64,000 nucleotides of DNA from Pseudoalteromonas peptidolytica (GCF_012641745.1 NZ_WEHZ01000007.1:62001-126000); one strand, 5' to 3'. Counted from the first letter of the stretch, positions 8,156 through 16,968 are shown. The notes: generated by a model from the letters alone, not told the origin. Numbers and translations: made by a program.

Positions 8156-8473
8156 ATGAACTCGGAAGTATTAATTCAGTTAGACGAACTAGAAGCGTGT
8201 TTGAAAGCGGCTGGTCTTTGGCAAGATTCACCGATTTCAGCAGAAGCCTTGTCCTCTGTTGAACCATTTTGCTGCGATACCATGGCATTCGAGCAGTGGT
8301 TGCAGTTTGTATTTTTGAACAAAATACGGGATATGGTGGCAAAAGGCGAGGCACTCCCGACCAACATGGCTATTGCACCAATGGCTGAAATGGTATTAAG
8401 TGACCACCTATATTTTAATGCTGTGCATCAGTGCTTGAAAAATTTAGATAGTACATTTGCAAAGGAGTGCTAA
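8156..8473 (+). CDS. yqcC: YqcC family protein (DUF446)
   Basis: This 105-aa cytoplasmic protein of the YqcC/DUF446 family is small and all-helical, of unknown function. Typical segments are LDELEACLKAAGLWQ at the start, MAFEQWLQFVFLNKIRDM in the middle, and LPTNMAIAPMAEM. It is the first gene of the yqcC-truC-yqcA operon, in the same order as E. coli. Its stop overlaps the truC start (TAATG), and the AAGGAG used by truC lies inside its last codons. Confidence 0.9.
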   Translation: MNSEVLIQLDELEACLKAAGLWQDSPISAEALSSVEPFCCDTMAFEQWLQFVFLNKIRDMVAKGEALPTNMAIAPMAEMVLSDHLYFNAVHQCLKNLDSTFAKEC

Positions 8474-9207
8474 TGCTTGAAATTTTGTATCAAGATGAAC
8501 ACTATGTTGCCATCAATAAACCATCTGGGTTACTCGTTCATCGCTCTTTTTTAGACAAACGTGAAACGCAATTTGCAATGCAGATGCTACGTGATCAGCT
8601 CGATCAACATGTCTTTCCTGTTCATCGTTTAGATAGACCTACATCTGGTGTACTGCTGTTTGCACTGAGTTCAGAGGCTGCACGAGCGATGAATGAAGTC
8701 TTTATTGCAGGTAAAATTAAAAAGCGTTATTTGGCCTTAACACGTGGCTTTGCACCTGACTCTAAGCTTGTTGATAAGCCGTTAAAAGAAGAGTTAGATA
8801 AGATAGCGGACAAATTTGCCGATCAGAATAAAGCACCGCAAGAAGCCCAAACACAGGTCAACTGTTTGGCGCAAGCTACATTGCCAATAGCTTTTGGTAA
8901 ATATCCGAGTATTCGTTACTCTTTGGTTGAGTGTTTTCCACATACCGGGCGTAAACATCAGATCAGGCGTCATCTAAATCACTTAACACATCCCATTATT
9001 GGTGATGTGAACCACGGTGATAACAAGCATAATCATTTTTTCGTTGAACACTTTGGCTTACGTCGTTTGATGTTATTTGCAACACGGCTGGAATTTGTTC
9101 ATCCTTACACCAACGTTGAGATTTCAATTACCGCCGATCTCGGAGAAGATACGCTCGCTGTATTTTCTCGCCTAGGGTGGTCAGACAATGAGAAGGATTA
9201 TAAATAA
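8473..9207 (+). CDS. truC: tRNA pseudouridine(65) synthase TruC
   Basis: TruC makes pseudouridine 65 in tRNAs and belongs to the RluA family. The motif HRLDRPTSG carries the catalytic Asp54, and GRKHQIRRHLNHLTHPIIGD is the typical downstream block. There is no S4 domain, as expected for TruC. A GTG at 8467 would extend it by two residues, but AAGGAG at 8462-8467 sits 5 nt before the ATG at 8473, so that start (244 aa) is chosen. It overlaps yqcC by 1 nt and yqcA by 1 nt, giving tight translational coupling. Confidence 0.93.
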   Translation: MLEILYQDEHYVAINKPSGLLVHRSFLDKRETQFAMQMLRDQLDQHVFPVHRLDRPTSGVLLFALSSEAARAMNEVFIAGKIKKRYLALTRGFAPDSKLVDKPLKEELDKIADKFADQNKAPQEAQTQVNCLAQATLPIAFGKYPSIRYSLVECFPHTGRKHQIRRHLNHLTHPIIGDVNHGDNKHNHFFVEHFGLRRLMLFATRLEFVHPYTNVEISITADLGEDTLAVFSRLGWSDNEKDYK

Positions 9208-9650
9208 TGGCAAAAATTTCTATTTTTGTGGGTAGTATGTATGGTAATGCTGAAAACTTGGCAAACGATAGCGCTGAGCTCTTGAACCAAGCTGGACATG
9301 AAGCACATGTGGTTGAGCCTGCAACCTTAGCGGATCTAAAACAAGCCGAGAATATTTTGTTTATATCGTCGACAACCGGCGCAGGTGATATTCCGGATAA
9401 TTTATTACCTCTGTTTTTGCAGATGCAAAGTGAGTTTCCGATGCTCACTGGTAAGCAAGTTGCAGTGATTGCGTTAGGGGATAGGAGTTACGGTGATACC
9501 TATTGTGGCGCAGGAAAGCAGATTGACGCCTTGGTCGAGGAATTAAATGCCACTCGGGTGCAAGCACGTTTGGATATCGATGCTTGTGAGCATTTTGAGC
9601 CATGGGAACCAGCTAAGCCTTGGCTACAGTCACTAGCCGACAAACTATAA
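9207..9650 (+). CDS. yqcA: Flavodoxin YqcA/MioC-like
   Basis: This 147-aa flavodoxin-like protein binds FMN. The phosphate-binding loop reads FVGSMYGNAENLA at residues 7-19, and the isoalloxazine-flanking loops are SSTTGAGDIPDN near 54-65 and LGDRSYGDTYCGAG near 89-102. It is cytoplasmic and presumably an electron carrier; the partner is unknown. It starts in the TAATG junction with truC. It is homologous to both E. coli YqcA and MioC; position in the operon favours YqcA. Confidence 0.88.
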   Translation: MAKISIFVGSMYGNAENLANDSAELLNQAGHEAHVVEPATLADLKQAENILFISSTTGAGDIPDNLLPLFLQMQSEFPMLTGKQVAVIALGDRSYGDTYCGAGKQIDALVEELNATRVQARLDIDACEHFEPWEPAKPWLQSLADKL

Positions 9651-9652
9651 GA

Positions 9653-9682
9653 AAATAGAGCCCGTAGGCTCTATTTCTATCT
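9653..9682 (+). terminator. Terminator after the yqcC-truC-yqcA operon
   Basis: ATAGAGCC and GGCTCTAT pair around a 4-nt CGTA loop a few nt after the yqcA stop, followed by TTTCTATCTTT. Consistent with an intrinsic terminator. Confidence 0.75.
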
Positions 9683-9701
9683 TTGCTTATAAACGGGTAT
9701 T

Positions 9702-9863
9702 ATACCAATTAGACTTAATACTTGCTCAATTTGAGGGAGTAAATCTGACGCTAACAGCGTTAAAAACTTCTTATTTAGAACAACTAAATCGCAAAATTTT
9801 TGCCTAGTTATCGACAAGATTTTCTCGCCTCAAAATAGACCACTTAATTAAGATAATTGGTAT
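9702..9863. repeat. 162-bp dispersed repeat with terminal inverted repeats, copy 1
   Basis: The element begins ATACCAATT and ends AATTGGTAT, a perfect 9-bp terminal inverted repeat. A copy of the same 162-bp length occurs at 17108-17269, with about 6 differences by eye (about 96% identity). It has no coding capacity, so it looks like a MITE-like or other non-autonomous repeat. The right end overlaps the last base of the mltD stop codon, so the gene ends exactly at the element. Confidence 0.8.
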
Positions 9864-11437
9864 TACACTCGTTTAGTTTGTACGGTTAGTTTTAGTTTTT
9901 GACCCGGCTGAAGGTACTTTTGCCCAGCTAAATTATTCCATTTTACAATATCATTGACGTTTACATTAAACTTAGTAGCAATACGGGCAAGCGAGTCACC
10001 CTTTCGCACTTTGTAGGTAATTGTACGCTGCGTATCAACGAGTGCTGTTTGGCGAGGTGCTTTTTCACTTTTAAACACTGTGAGCTTTTGACCCAAGCGT
10101 AGTACCGCATTAGTTTTTAACTTATTCCAGCTGGCCAGCTGCTTCACAGTGACATCGTACTCGCGACTAATATCCCACAAGGTATCGCCAGGTTTCACAG
10201 TATGACTTAGCTTTTGCTTCGTCACTTTATTAGCTGCTAGGCGTACTTCAGGTGGTAAATGTTCGCTTTGTAATTCACCGTCACTCAGTGGCACAAGGAG
10301 CTTTTGGCCAACACGTATCATGTTTCCGTTTACATTATTGAGTGAGCGGATAGCGCCAATGCTGGTATTGAACTTAGTTGCGACGACCGACAGGCTATCG
10401 CCTTTTTGCACCGTATAATATTGCCAGCGTAATCTATCTTTAACTTCGGTTTTTGCTAGCTTATCTTTAAAGGCATCGACTTTTTCCATCGGTAATAGCA
10501 ACTGGTGCGGACCATCAGGATCGGTTGCCCAGCGATTAAAGCCTGGGTTTAAGCGATAAAGTTCGGTTAAAGATATGTCTGCCATTTCTGCCGCCAGAGC
10601 TAAATCGATTTGGGAGCCTACCTCAACGGTATCTACAACTTGTGCATTAATAATCGGCTGCCAAGTCACTTTGAATTCATCTGAGCGCTTCAGCAGGTCT
10701 GACAAAGCGAGTAACTTTGGTACGTATGCGGTGGTTTCTCTTGGTAAATCAAGAGACCAGAAATCAGTAGGAAGGTGCTTTTTTCGATTTTTTCTGATGG
10801 CTCTTAGCAATCTGCCTTCACCTGAGTTATAGGCTGCAATGGCATTGAGCCAGTCACCTTCTAATGTTTTATGTAGATAGGTGAGGTAATCAAGCGCTGC
10901 TTGTGTTGAGGCAACAATATCGCGGCGACCGTCATACCACCAGTTTTGCTTTAAGTTGAAGCGCTCACCTGTTTGGGGCATAAACTGCCAAATACCAGAA
11001 GCGGTTCTATGAGAATATCCAAAAGGGTCAAAAGCGCTTTCTACTATTGGGAGCAAAGCAATTTCTACTGGCATGTTGCGCTTTTCGACTTCTTCTACAA
11101 TGTAGTAAAGGTATGGCTCTGCGCGTTTAGCTATACGGTCTAAGTAAGCTTGGTGGCGTTGATAATAGTTACGTTCAGCAACTACTGGGCGGTTTTGTGG
11201 TACTTCGATAGAGAGCTGATAGCGGATCCGCTCCCATACATCGTCAAATACAGGGGCAACTTCTTCGTCCTCATCTTGCCATGAGGTGCTCAGTGTCTGA
11301 GAGATATCATAAGGGCTCGCATGGTCTAAATTAGCCTGCTTAACTTGCTCTGTTGCAGTCTCTAAGGGAGTTTCTTGGGTGATTTCACAACCACTTAAAA
11401 TTGTTGCAGATGCAACAACGAGGGCGAGCTTTTTCAT
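9863..11437 (-). CDS. mltD: Membrane-bound lytic murein transglycosylase D with three LysM domains
   Basis: MltD cleaves the glycan strands of peptidoglycan, forming 1,6-anhydro-muramic ends. The 524-aa protein starts with a lipoprotein signal (LSGC, lipidated Cys17), placing it in the outer membrane. The SLT catalytic domain spans about residues 115-235, with catalytic Glu133 in LLPIVESAF, then SGIWQFMPQT and AAYNSGEG. Three LysM peptidoglycan-binding repeats follow (about 340-385, 408-452, 472-518), each with a YxVxKGDSL-type start. It is the first of the mltD-gloB-yafS-rnhA-dnaQ neighbourhood conserved with E. coli. A 162-bp repeat abuts its stop codon. Confidence 0.96.
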   Translation of the reverse strand: MKKLALVVASATILSGCEITQETPLETATEQVKQANLDHASPYDISQTLSTSWQDEDEEVAPVFDDVWERIRYQLSIEVPQNRPVVAERNYYQRHQAYLDRIAKRAEPYLYYIVEEVEKRNMPVEIALLPIVESAFDPFGYSHRTASGIWQFMPQTGERFNLKQNWWYDGRRDIVASTQAALDYLTYLHKTLEGDWLNAIAAYNSGEGRLLRAIRKNRKKHLPTDFWSLDLPRETTAYVPKLLALSDLLKRSDEFKVTWQPIINAQVVDTVEVGSQIDLALAAEMADISLTELYRLNPGFNRWATDPDGPHQLLLPMEKVDAFKDKLAKTEVKDRLRWQYYTVQKGDSLSVVATKFNTSIGAIRSLNNVNGNMIRVGQKLLVPLSDGELQSEHLPPEVRLAANKVTKQKLSHTVKPGDTLWDISREYDVTVKQLASWNKLKTNAVLRLGQKLTVFKSEKAPRQTALVDTQRTITYKVRKGDSLARIATKFNVNVNDIVKWNNLAGQKYLQPGQKLKLTVQTKRV

Positions 11438-11660
11438 AAATGCGTTCTTTCGTTTGGAGGTTCGGACAAAAACTCGGCAATACTACCGAGTTTGTATCTG
11501 CATTTAAAGCTTCTTTGCTATTTTCTTTATAGCTGTCTAAATATGACGCAAGCAGCACTTCGTAGTGAGCGCGAGAAATAAATGGTTTTCCAGTGGAGAT
11601 AAAGCAAGGTAACGCCAAATAGCTAGCCATTGACGTTACATTGAATCACTGTTGAATATG

Positions 11661-12428
11661 TTAAAAGTTATCCTTCCACTTTCTCAAAGCAGCAAAGTGA
11701 GCTTCGGGTGTGCTGTCATTGCTGATAAACTCTATAGGTGTATATGTAAGAATGTCAGCTTTAGCCGCGCGTGCAAATGGATTTATGGCTTTTTGCTGAC
11801 CAATGGTAGTCGGGATAGTGCTTCTACCACCTTGGCGCAGTTTTTGCGCTTGTTGATGATACTCAGTGAGTGCGAGGTTATTTGGATCAACGGCGTGGGC
11901 AAATGCTAAGTTAGCTAGTGTGTACTCATGTGTGCAGTAAACTTGGCATGAGTTAGGGAGAGAGAGGAGTTTATTAAATGAGTGCCACATTTGCTCAGGC
12001 GTCCCTTCAAATAACCGGCCACACCCTGCGTTAAACAGAGTGTCTCCAGTGAAGGCGACCTCGTTATTAACATAACAAATATGATCTAACGTATGTCCCG
12101 GTGTGGCGATAACTTTTAGGGTAATACCAGCTAGGGTAATGGTATCGTGCTCTACGAGTGGACGCGTGATCCCCTGATACTTGCCGTTTTTTGGCCCATA
12201 AACGGGAAGATGTGGAAAACTCGTGAGCAGTGGTGCGATGCCATCAGTATGATCCCAATGGTGGTGAGTAACCAAGATGCCTTCAAGGGTAAGGTTTTGT
12301 TGATTTAAGTAATCTAAAACAGGTTTTTCGTCACCGGGGTCGACGACCCAGCAGCTTGAGCTGGTAGGGTCTTTTATCACCCAAATATAATTATCATCAA
12401 ATGCTTTGATTGCATCGACTTGCACCAT
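11661..12428 (-). CDS. gloB: Hydroxyacylglutathione hydrolase (glyoxalase II)
   Basis: GloB hydrolyses S-lactoylglutathione to lactate and glutathione, the second step of methylglyoxal detoxification. The 255-aa protein is a metallo-beta-lactamase-fold enzyme with the binuclear metal motif THHHWDH at 54-60 (His55, His57, Asp59, His60), then PGHTLDHICY near residue 110, FTGDTLF near 129-135 and CTHEYTLAN near 165-173. Cytoplasmic. Divergent from the methyltransferase gene, as in E. coli gloB/yafS. Confidence 0.96.
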   Translation of the reverse strand: MVQVDAIKAFDDNYIWVIKDPTSSSCWVVDPGDEKPVLDYLNQQNLTLEGILVTHHHWDHTDGIAPLLTSFPHLPVYGPKNGKYQGITRPLVEHDTITLAGITLKVIATPGHTLDHICYVNNEVAFTGDTLFNAGCGRLFEGTPEQMWHSFNKLLSLPNSCQVYCTHEYTLANLAFAHAVDPNNLALTEYHQQAQKLRQGGRSTIPTTIGQQKAINPFARAAKADILTYTPIEFISNDSTPEAHFAALRKWKDNF

Positions 12429-12480
12429 AACGCAATGCTCTATAAAGTGATTAATAACATCAGTATAACGAGCTTAGTAA

Positions 12481-13230
12481 ATGAAACCAGCGTTAAGTTT
12501 TTTACAAGGACCTAAACCGGATGAGTGGCATGACTTCCCTCACGGTGATTACTTAAAAGTAGGGATCCAAAAACGGCTGGATGAATGGTTGCCTAGAATG
12601 TTCGGCTATCACATGCTAAAGCTGGGGTGTTTAAGTGGTCAAATGGATACCTCTGCAAGTCCCATTAAACATCAAGTTTGTGTTGCGCCGCAAGGTAAGC
12701 ATGTAGGGGTCTTTGCCGAAATTGATGAGCTACCATTTTATGAGAATTCGGTAGATGCGTGTATTTTGAGTCAATGTTTAGAGTATCACTCCGACCCACA
12801 TCATATTCTACGAGAAGCCCATCGGACATTAATTCCTGGTGGCTATATTGTTATCTCAGGCTTTAACCCATTCAGTCTTTGTGGCGTAGCGCAAATGTTG
12901 CCCTTCAGCAAAGAGAAGCTGCCCTGGTCAGGACGCTTTTTTACGCCATCAAGAGTAAAAGACTGGCTAGATTTACTTGGTTTTGAAATCGTTGCTGATG
13001 AGCGCTTTATTCATGCTTCGTTGGCACGTGGGTCGAGATTATCTCGTTTTGCCCCTTGGCGGCGATTTTGTCGACATTACTTAAAGCCGATGGGTAGTGT
13101 GTATATGCTGGTGGCCAGAAAGCGAGTAATGCCTCTGACACCCATTAAACCTAAGTGGCACGTCAAACCTAAGTGGACACCAGCAGTCAAAGGGGCTGGA
13201 CTTAGACAAACTTGTCAAGATAAAGAGTAG
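12481..13230 (+). CDS. Class I SAM-dependent methyltransferase, YafS-like
   Basis: This 249-aa protein has a methyltransferase-11-like core. The region ILSQCLEYHSDPHHILREAHRTLIPGG near residues 96-122 is the typical motif after the SAM-binding domain (acidic loop, helix, PGG turn), followed by YIVISGFNPFSLCG. The expected glycine-rich motif I is poorly preserved (LGCLSGQ near residue 48). It is cytoplasmic. Its place between gloB and rnhA matches E. coli yafS, whose substrate is also unknown. The C-terminus is basic, rich in Lys-Pro-Lys-Trp repeats. Confidence 0.82.
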   Translation: MKPALSFLQGPKPDEWHDFPHGDYLKVGIQKRLDEWLPRMFGYHMLKLGCLSGQMDTSASPIKHQVCVAPQGKHVGVFAEIDELPFYENSVDACILSQCLEYHSDPHHILREAHRTLIPGGYIVISGFNPFSLCGVAQMLPFSKEKLPWSGRFFTPSRVKDWLDLLGFEIVADERFIHASLARGSRLSRFAPWRRFCRHYLKPMGSVYMLVARKRVMPLTPIKPKWHVKPKWTPAVKGAGLRQTCQDKE

Positions 13231-13256
13231 CTTTGTGACTCAAGTTAATTATTAAT

Positions 13257-13282
13257 GGAGCAGGTACAGGGAACACTGCTCC
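13257..13282. terminator. Hairpin between convergent methyltransferase and rnhA genes
   Basis: GGAGCAG and CTGCTCC (7 bp) pair around a 12-nt loop, directly between two convergent stops. No U-tract is present on either strand, like several other convergent junctions in this window. Confidence 0.4.
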
Positions 13283-13292
13283 TGAGGGCGTA

Positions 13293-13763
13293 TCAAATAC
13301 TGGCTTCGTAGCCCTCATCTACAAGTAGATTAGAACCTGATGCAGCCTCTCGCGCTAAGTCATCAACCCGTTCATTGTACTTGTTTCCTGCGTGACCTTT
13401 TACCCAGCGCCACTGGATTGTGTGGCGGCTAGTTGCAGCATCTAACCGCTGCCATAAATCTACATTTTTAACCGGTTGCTTCGCCGCGGTTTTCCAATTG
13501 CGTTTTTTCCAGTTTTCTAGCCACGACTCTATGCCTTGCTTCACATACTGACTATCCGTATACAAGGTAATTTCACATGGGCGCTTTAGTGTTTCAAGTG
13601 CAACAATAGCGGCGAGCATCTCCATGCGATTATTGGTGGTGAGTTTATACCCTTCACTCATTTCTTTTTCATGCCCTTGATAGGAAAGGTAAATACCATA
13701 ACCTCCAGGACCTGGGTTGCCTAAACATGAGCCATCGGTATAAATCTCTACGGTTTTTTGCAC
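13293..13763 (-). CDS. rnhA: Ribonuclease HI
   Basis: RNase HI degrades the RNA strand of RNA-DNA hybrids. The open frame extends to 13895, but homologues begin just before the first beta strand, so the GTG at 13763 is chosen (156 aa, usual length), with a weak AGG 7 nt upstream. Catalytic carboxylates are visible: Asp10 in IYTDGSC, Glu48 in NNRMEML, Asp70 in LYTDSQY, and a fourth near residue 134 in NERVDDLA. The basic handle region (ENWKKRNWK) is present. It is divergent from dnaQ as in E. coli. Confidence 0.95.
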   Translation of the reverse strand: MQKTVEIYTDGSCLGNPGPGGYGIYLSYQGHEKEMSEGYKLTTNNRMEMLAAIVALETLKRPCEITLYTDSQYVKQGIESWLENWKKRNWKTAAKQPVKNVDLWQRLDAATSRHTIQWRWVKGHAGNKYNERVDDLAREAASGSNLLVDEGYEASI

Positions 13764-13832
13764 TGAATTGCCTATTTTTATGTAAAATGTGCGAATAGGG
13801 TAAAATAATAGCAAAGTTAAGCGAGCAACGAT

Positions 13833-14543
13833 ATGCACACTCGGCAAATAGTACTGGATACAGAAACCACAGGTATTGATCCGAAAGCAGGACATAGGAT
13901 CATTGAAATAGGTTGTGTTGAGCTGGTTAATCGCAGACTAACAGGTAATAATTTCCACGTTTATATTAACCCCCAACGTGACATTGAAGAAGAAGCCATT
14001 GACGTTCACGGTATTACCAATGAGTTTTTACGTGGCAAGCCATTTTTTCATCAAGTTGCTCAAGAGTTTTTTGACTATATTAAAGGGGCACAGCTTGTTA
14101 TTCATAACGCACCGTTCGACGTCGGCTTTATGGATCACGAGTTTGCTAAACTAAACCAAGGTTTTCCGGCAACCCATGAATATTGCCAAGTGCTAGATAC
14201 TCTCGTAATGGCACGAGATCTTCACCCAGGCCAGAAAAATAGCCTCGATGCACTTTGCCGACGCTACGATATCGATAACTCAAAGCGTACGCTACACGGC
14301 GCTTTGCTGGATTCCGAGATTTTAGCAGATGTTTACCTGTCGATGACGGGAGGACAAAAAAAGCTGAATTTGGCAAACCAGAACAAAGGTAACCAAGCTA
14401 ATTCAGCTGGAAGTATTATTCGATTGGATAGTAATCGTCCTGCGCTTAAAGTTTTACGCGCCTCTGCCGATGAAGAGTTAGCGCATTCAGAACGCTTGGA
14501 GCTGGTCAATAAAGCTTGCGGGCAAAGTCTGTGGCAACAATAG
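13833..14543 (+). CDS. dnaQ: DNA polymerase III epsilon subunit, 3'-5' proofreading exonuclease
   Basis: This 236-aa DEDDh exonuclease is the proofreading subunit of the replicative polymerase core. ExoI carries Asp9 and Glu11 (VLDTETTG), ExoII is [13 protein letters not shown] near residues 91-103, and ExoIII contains [14 protein letters not shown] near 154-167 with its His and Asp. The C-terminal tail after about residue 190 should bind the alpha subunit. It is divergent from rnhA with about 70 bp between starts, where both promoters must lie. Confidence 0.95.
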   Translation: MHTRQIVLDTETTGIDPKAGHRIIEIGCVELVNRRLTGNNFHVYINPQRDIEEEAIDVHGITNEFLRGKPFFHQVAQEFFDYIKGAQLVIHNAPFDVGFMDHEFAKLNQGFPATHEYCQVLDTLVMARDLHPGQKNSLDALCRRYDIDNSKRTLHGALLDSEILADVYLSMTGGQKKLNLANQNKGNQANSAGSIIRLDSNRPALKVLRASADEELAHSERLELVNKACGQSLWQQ

Positions 14544-14593
14544 CGATAGAGATACAGTCAACTTTTCCACCAAAGTGATATTAAGGTTAATGC

Positions 14594-15964
14594 ATGGTTT
14601 TACATCGGCTTTTTTTGGTGCTTATTTTGTTTGTCAGTATGGTGGTGAGTGCGCAAACACCGCAAATTACCATGCTACAGCGAGATGGCAAGGCAAATGA
14701 AATTCCGCTGCTAGATAACCGTTTTCGAATTGACCATAACATTGAAGAAATAACACTGCTATTTTTTCGAGCTCCTGGTACGCCTGCTGTTGTATTGGTA
14801 AAACCAGATGGTAGCAAATACTATGCAACAAGCTCGTTGGATAACGACGCTTTACAGTGGTATGACGAAGTTAGCTATGATCTTATCATCTTAAAAAAAC
14901 CCACACCGGGCCCTTGGCAAGTGATTGGGCAAATTCAAAAAAACAGTCGGATCATGGTACTTGGAGATATTGAGCTTGAGGTAGAGGCGTTACCGCCACT
15001 TCTTTTTCGTGGTGAAGTACTAAAGGTAACAGGGCGTGTTACCAATGACGACAAGCCAATTGAAGTTGGCTATTTTCGGGATGTCGTTACATTATATGTT
15101 GAGTTTTCTAGCACCAATAATGATGAATATGCAAACTTTGGTGCAGGTACACAAAGCGTAACGGATTTTAAAGATGATGGTCGAGAGTTCGACGAAAGAC
15201 CACTAGACGGTATTTTTACTGGGGAGTTTAAACTTAACTTTCCGGCAGGCGAGTGGCAACCTGAGTTTTTTATAGAAACTCCCATTCTCAAACGTAGAGT
15301 CATCAAACCCCCAATTATAATTGCAGAGCCACCATTTAATTTTGAACTGATGTTAGCGGGAGAGAATGAGTTTGAACATGGCCTCACCATCTCTATTGAT
15401 GAGTCGGTGGTGAAGCCAGAAACAATCATTTTGCAAGGTAAGATTTTTTACCCTAACGGTGAAGAGCAGATGTTCACTTTAGACAAACAAGAACGTCTGT
15501 ATCGCCAGCTTGCAATAAAAAACTATGATTGGGGACGATATAGCGTTGAGATTTCAGCATTTGGAGAAAACATCAATGGTCGTGAGTTTATGGCGACATT
15601 ACCGAGCTATAATTTTGAAATAGAAAGACCGATAGAAAAGGTGCCAGAATTAGAAGCGCCGCAATTACCGCAAACAGCACTGCCTGAGCCTGAGCCAGAA
15701 CCAACAATCAGTACAGGCTTATTAATTAGCATTATTGTGGCAGGTAACCTTGTGGTTTTACTCATTGGTTGGCTTGCGATCCGAGTTTTTGTTCAGAAAA
15801 AACCAATAAAGATTAAATTACCCGCACTAAAGAACCCTTTTAAGAAAACAGAAGAAGTGATTGATCTGAATGATTTGGGGGAAGATGAAAATAACACAAC
15901 TGCAAATGGTTCAAAAAATGATAAATCAGGTGATATTTTGAACCTTTCGATGAAAGATAACTAA
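14594..15964 (+). CDS. TIGR03503 family membrane protein
   Basis: This 456-aa protein matches the TIGR03503 family, found in Vibrio, Shewanella and Pseudoalteromonas. An N-terminal signal peptide (about 1-20) is followed by a long beta-rich periplasmic part, partly reminiscent of von Willebrand/CARDB-type repeats (about 25-350). A proline-glutamate linker (about 355-368) leads to a transmembrane helix (about 372-394), then a basic and acidic cytoplasmic tail. The topology suggests an envelope sensor or scaffold; no function is established. It precedes the tRNA-Asp cluster on the same strand, which has its own promoter. Confidence 0.82.
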   Translation: MVLHRLFLVLILFVSMVVSAQTPQITMLQRDGKANEIPLLDNRFRIDHNIEEITLLFFRAPGTPAVVLVKPDGSKYYATSSLDNDALQWYDEVSYDLIILKKPTPGPWQVIGQIQKNSRIMVLGDIELEVEALPPLLFRGEVLKVTGRVTNDDKPIEVGYFRDVVTLYVEFSSTNNDEYANFGAGTQSVTDFKDDGREFDERPLDGIFTGEFKLNFPAGEWQPEFFIETPILKRRVIKPPIIIAEPPFNFELMLAGENEFEHGLTISIDESVVKPETIILQGKIFYPNGEEQMFTLDKQERLYRQLAIKNYDWGRYSVEISAFGENINGREFMATLPSYNFEIERPIEKVPELEAPQLPQTALPEPEPEPTISTGLLISIIVAGNLVVLLIGWLAIRVFVQKKPIKIKLPALKNPFKKTEEVIDLNDLGEDENNTTANGSKNDKSGDILNLSMKDN

Positions 15965-15991
15965 AAAACACGGTTTTTTTTCAAAAAACGG

Positions 15992-16020
15992 TTGACTCAT
16001 GAGGGGGTCATTCGTATTAT
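15992..16020 (+). promoter_or_regulatory. Sigma-70 promoter of the tRNA-Asp cluster
   Basis: A -35 TTGACT (15992-15997) and a -10 TATTAT (16015-16020) lie 17 bp apart, followed by a GC-rich stretch (CACGCCGC) of the kind seen at stringently controlled stable-RNA promoters. The first tRNA begins 54 nt after the -10 box. Confidence 0.8.
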
Positions 16021-16074
16021 TCACGCCGCTGTCAGGGAGCACACCTTACAGCAAACACTGCAAGAATATGACGC

Positions 16075-16151
16075 GGAGTGGTAGTTCAGTTGGTTAGAAT
16101 ACCGGCCTGTCACGCCGGGGGTCGCGGGTTCGAGTCCCGTCCACTCCGCCA
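16075..16151 (+). tRNA. tRNA-Asp (GTC), copy 1 of 7
   Basis: A 77-nt cloverleaf with encoded CCA. The acceptor pairs GGAGTGG with CCACTCC, the anticodon loop CTGTCAC carries GTC, and the T arm reads GGGTTCGAGTCCC. Very close to E. coli tRNA-Asp. Confidence 0.97.
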
Positions 16152-16181
16152 AATTTCTTCGTAGTATCAATAAGTCGCGCT

Positions 16182-16258
16182 GGAGTGGTAGTTCAGTTGG
16201 TTAGAATACCGGCCTGTCACGCCGGGGGTCGCGGGTTCGAGTCCCGTCCACTCCGCCA
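16182..16258 (+). tRNA. tRNA-Asp (GTC), copy 2 of 7
   Basis: Identical in sequence to copy 1 (77 nt, CCA encoded). The 30-nt spacer before it is unlike the other spacers. Confidence 0.97.
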
Positions 16259-16290
16259 ATACTTATTACAAACGTGCATTTGCTTCTTAT

Positions 16291-16367
16291 GGAGTGGTAG
16301 TTCAGTTGGTTAGAATACCGGCCTGTCACGCCGGGGGTCGCGGGTTCGAGTCCCGTCCACTCCGCCA
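16291..16367 (+). tRNA. tRNA-Asp (GTC), copy 3 of 7
   Basis: Identical in sequence to copy 1, separated by a 32-nt unrelated spacer from copy 2. Confidence 0.97.
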
Positions 16368-16399
16368 ACACTTCGAAGCAAAAAATGCGAATACTCAGT

Positions 16400-16476
16400 G
16401 GAGTGGTAGTTCAGTTGGTTAGAATACCGGCCTGTCACGCCGGGGGTCGCGGGTTCGAGTCCCGTCCACTCCGCCA
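16400..16476 (+). tRNA. tRNA-Asp (GTC), copy 4 of 7
   Basis: Identical in sequence to copy 1, separated by a 32-nt spacer from copy 3. Confidence 0.97.
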
Positions 16477-16525
16477 ATGTATCGCATAACTATATTCAAG
16501 CTTTATGACAGCTTGTTTACTCGCT

Positions 16526-16602
16526 GGAGTGGTAGTTCAGTTGGTTAGAATACCGGCCTGTCACGCCGGGGGTCGCGGGTTCGAGTCCCGTCCACTCCGC
16601 CA
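16526..16602 (+). tRNA. tRNA-Asp (GTC), copy 5 of 7
   Basis: Identical in sequence to copy 1, separated by a 49-nt spacer from copy 4. Confidence 0.97.
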
Positions 16603-16643
16603 ACACCAAAACGAGTAAAATAATGTCATTAAGATATCTCTGC

Positions 16644-16720
16644 GGAGTGGTAGTTCAGTTGGTTAGAATACCGGCCTGTCACGCCGGGGGTCGCGGGTTC
16701 GAGTCCCGTCCACTCCGCCA
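16644..16720 (+). tRNA. tRNA-Asp (GTC), copy 6 of 7
   Basis: Identical in sequence to copy 1, separated by a 41-nt spacer. The spacers on both sides of this copy share the stretch TTAAGATATCT, which suggests an origin by recent tandem duplication. Confidence 0.97.
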
Positions 16721-16748
16721 TTAAGATATCTTGCAAATCTATCACTGC

Positions 16749-16825
16749 GGAGTGGTAGTTCAGTTGGTTAGAATACCGGCCTGTCACGCCGGGGGTCGCG
16801 GGTTCGAGTCCCGTCCACTCCGCCA
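16749..16825 (+). tRNA. tRNA-Asp (GTC), copy 7 of 7
   Basis: Identical in sequence to copy 1 and last of the array. A GTTTGC/GCAAAC hairpin follows directly. Confidence 0.97.
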
Positions 16826-16860
16826 GTTTGCATTGTTTCCTCTAAGCAAACTTAATTATT
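16826..16860 (+). terminator. Hairpin ending the tRNA-Asp array
   Basis: GTTTGC (16826-16831) pairs with GCAAAC (16846-16851) immediately after the last CCA and is followed by TTAATTATT. A weak intrinsic terminator or processing hairpin. Confidence 0.5.
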
Positions 16861-16968
16861 CAAAGTAAAAGTCCCTTCTTATTGAATCTATTCACAACCT
16901 AAATAAAAGCTCACCGTATACTAAAATCTATTTTTACGCCTTGTCTGTATGATGTCAAAAGGTGGTAT

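Noticed and set aside
11385..11630. 81-codon minus-strand ORF upstream of and overlapping the start of mltD
   Set aside because: It overlaps the mltD lipoprotein signal in another frame and has no ribosome-binding site or family-like pattern; the mltD start is certain.
11652..11909. 85-codon plus-strand ORF within gloB
   Set aside because: Antisense shadow of gloB, which has complete metal motifs and standard length.
16075..16825. tRNA-Asp array as an attachment site for an island
   Set aside because: No integrase or direct repeat of the tRNA 3' end was found downstream; only short dispersed repeats follow.
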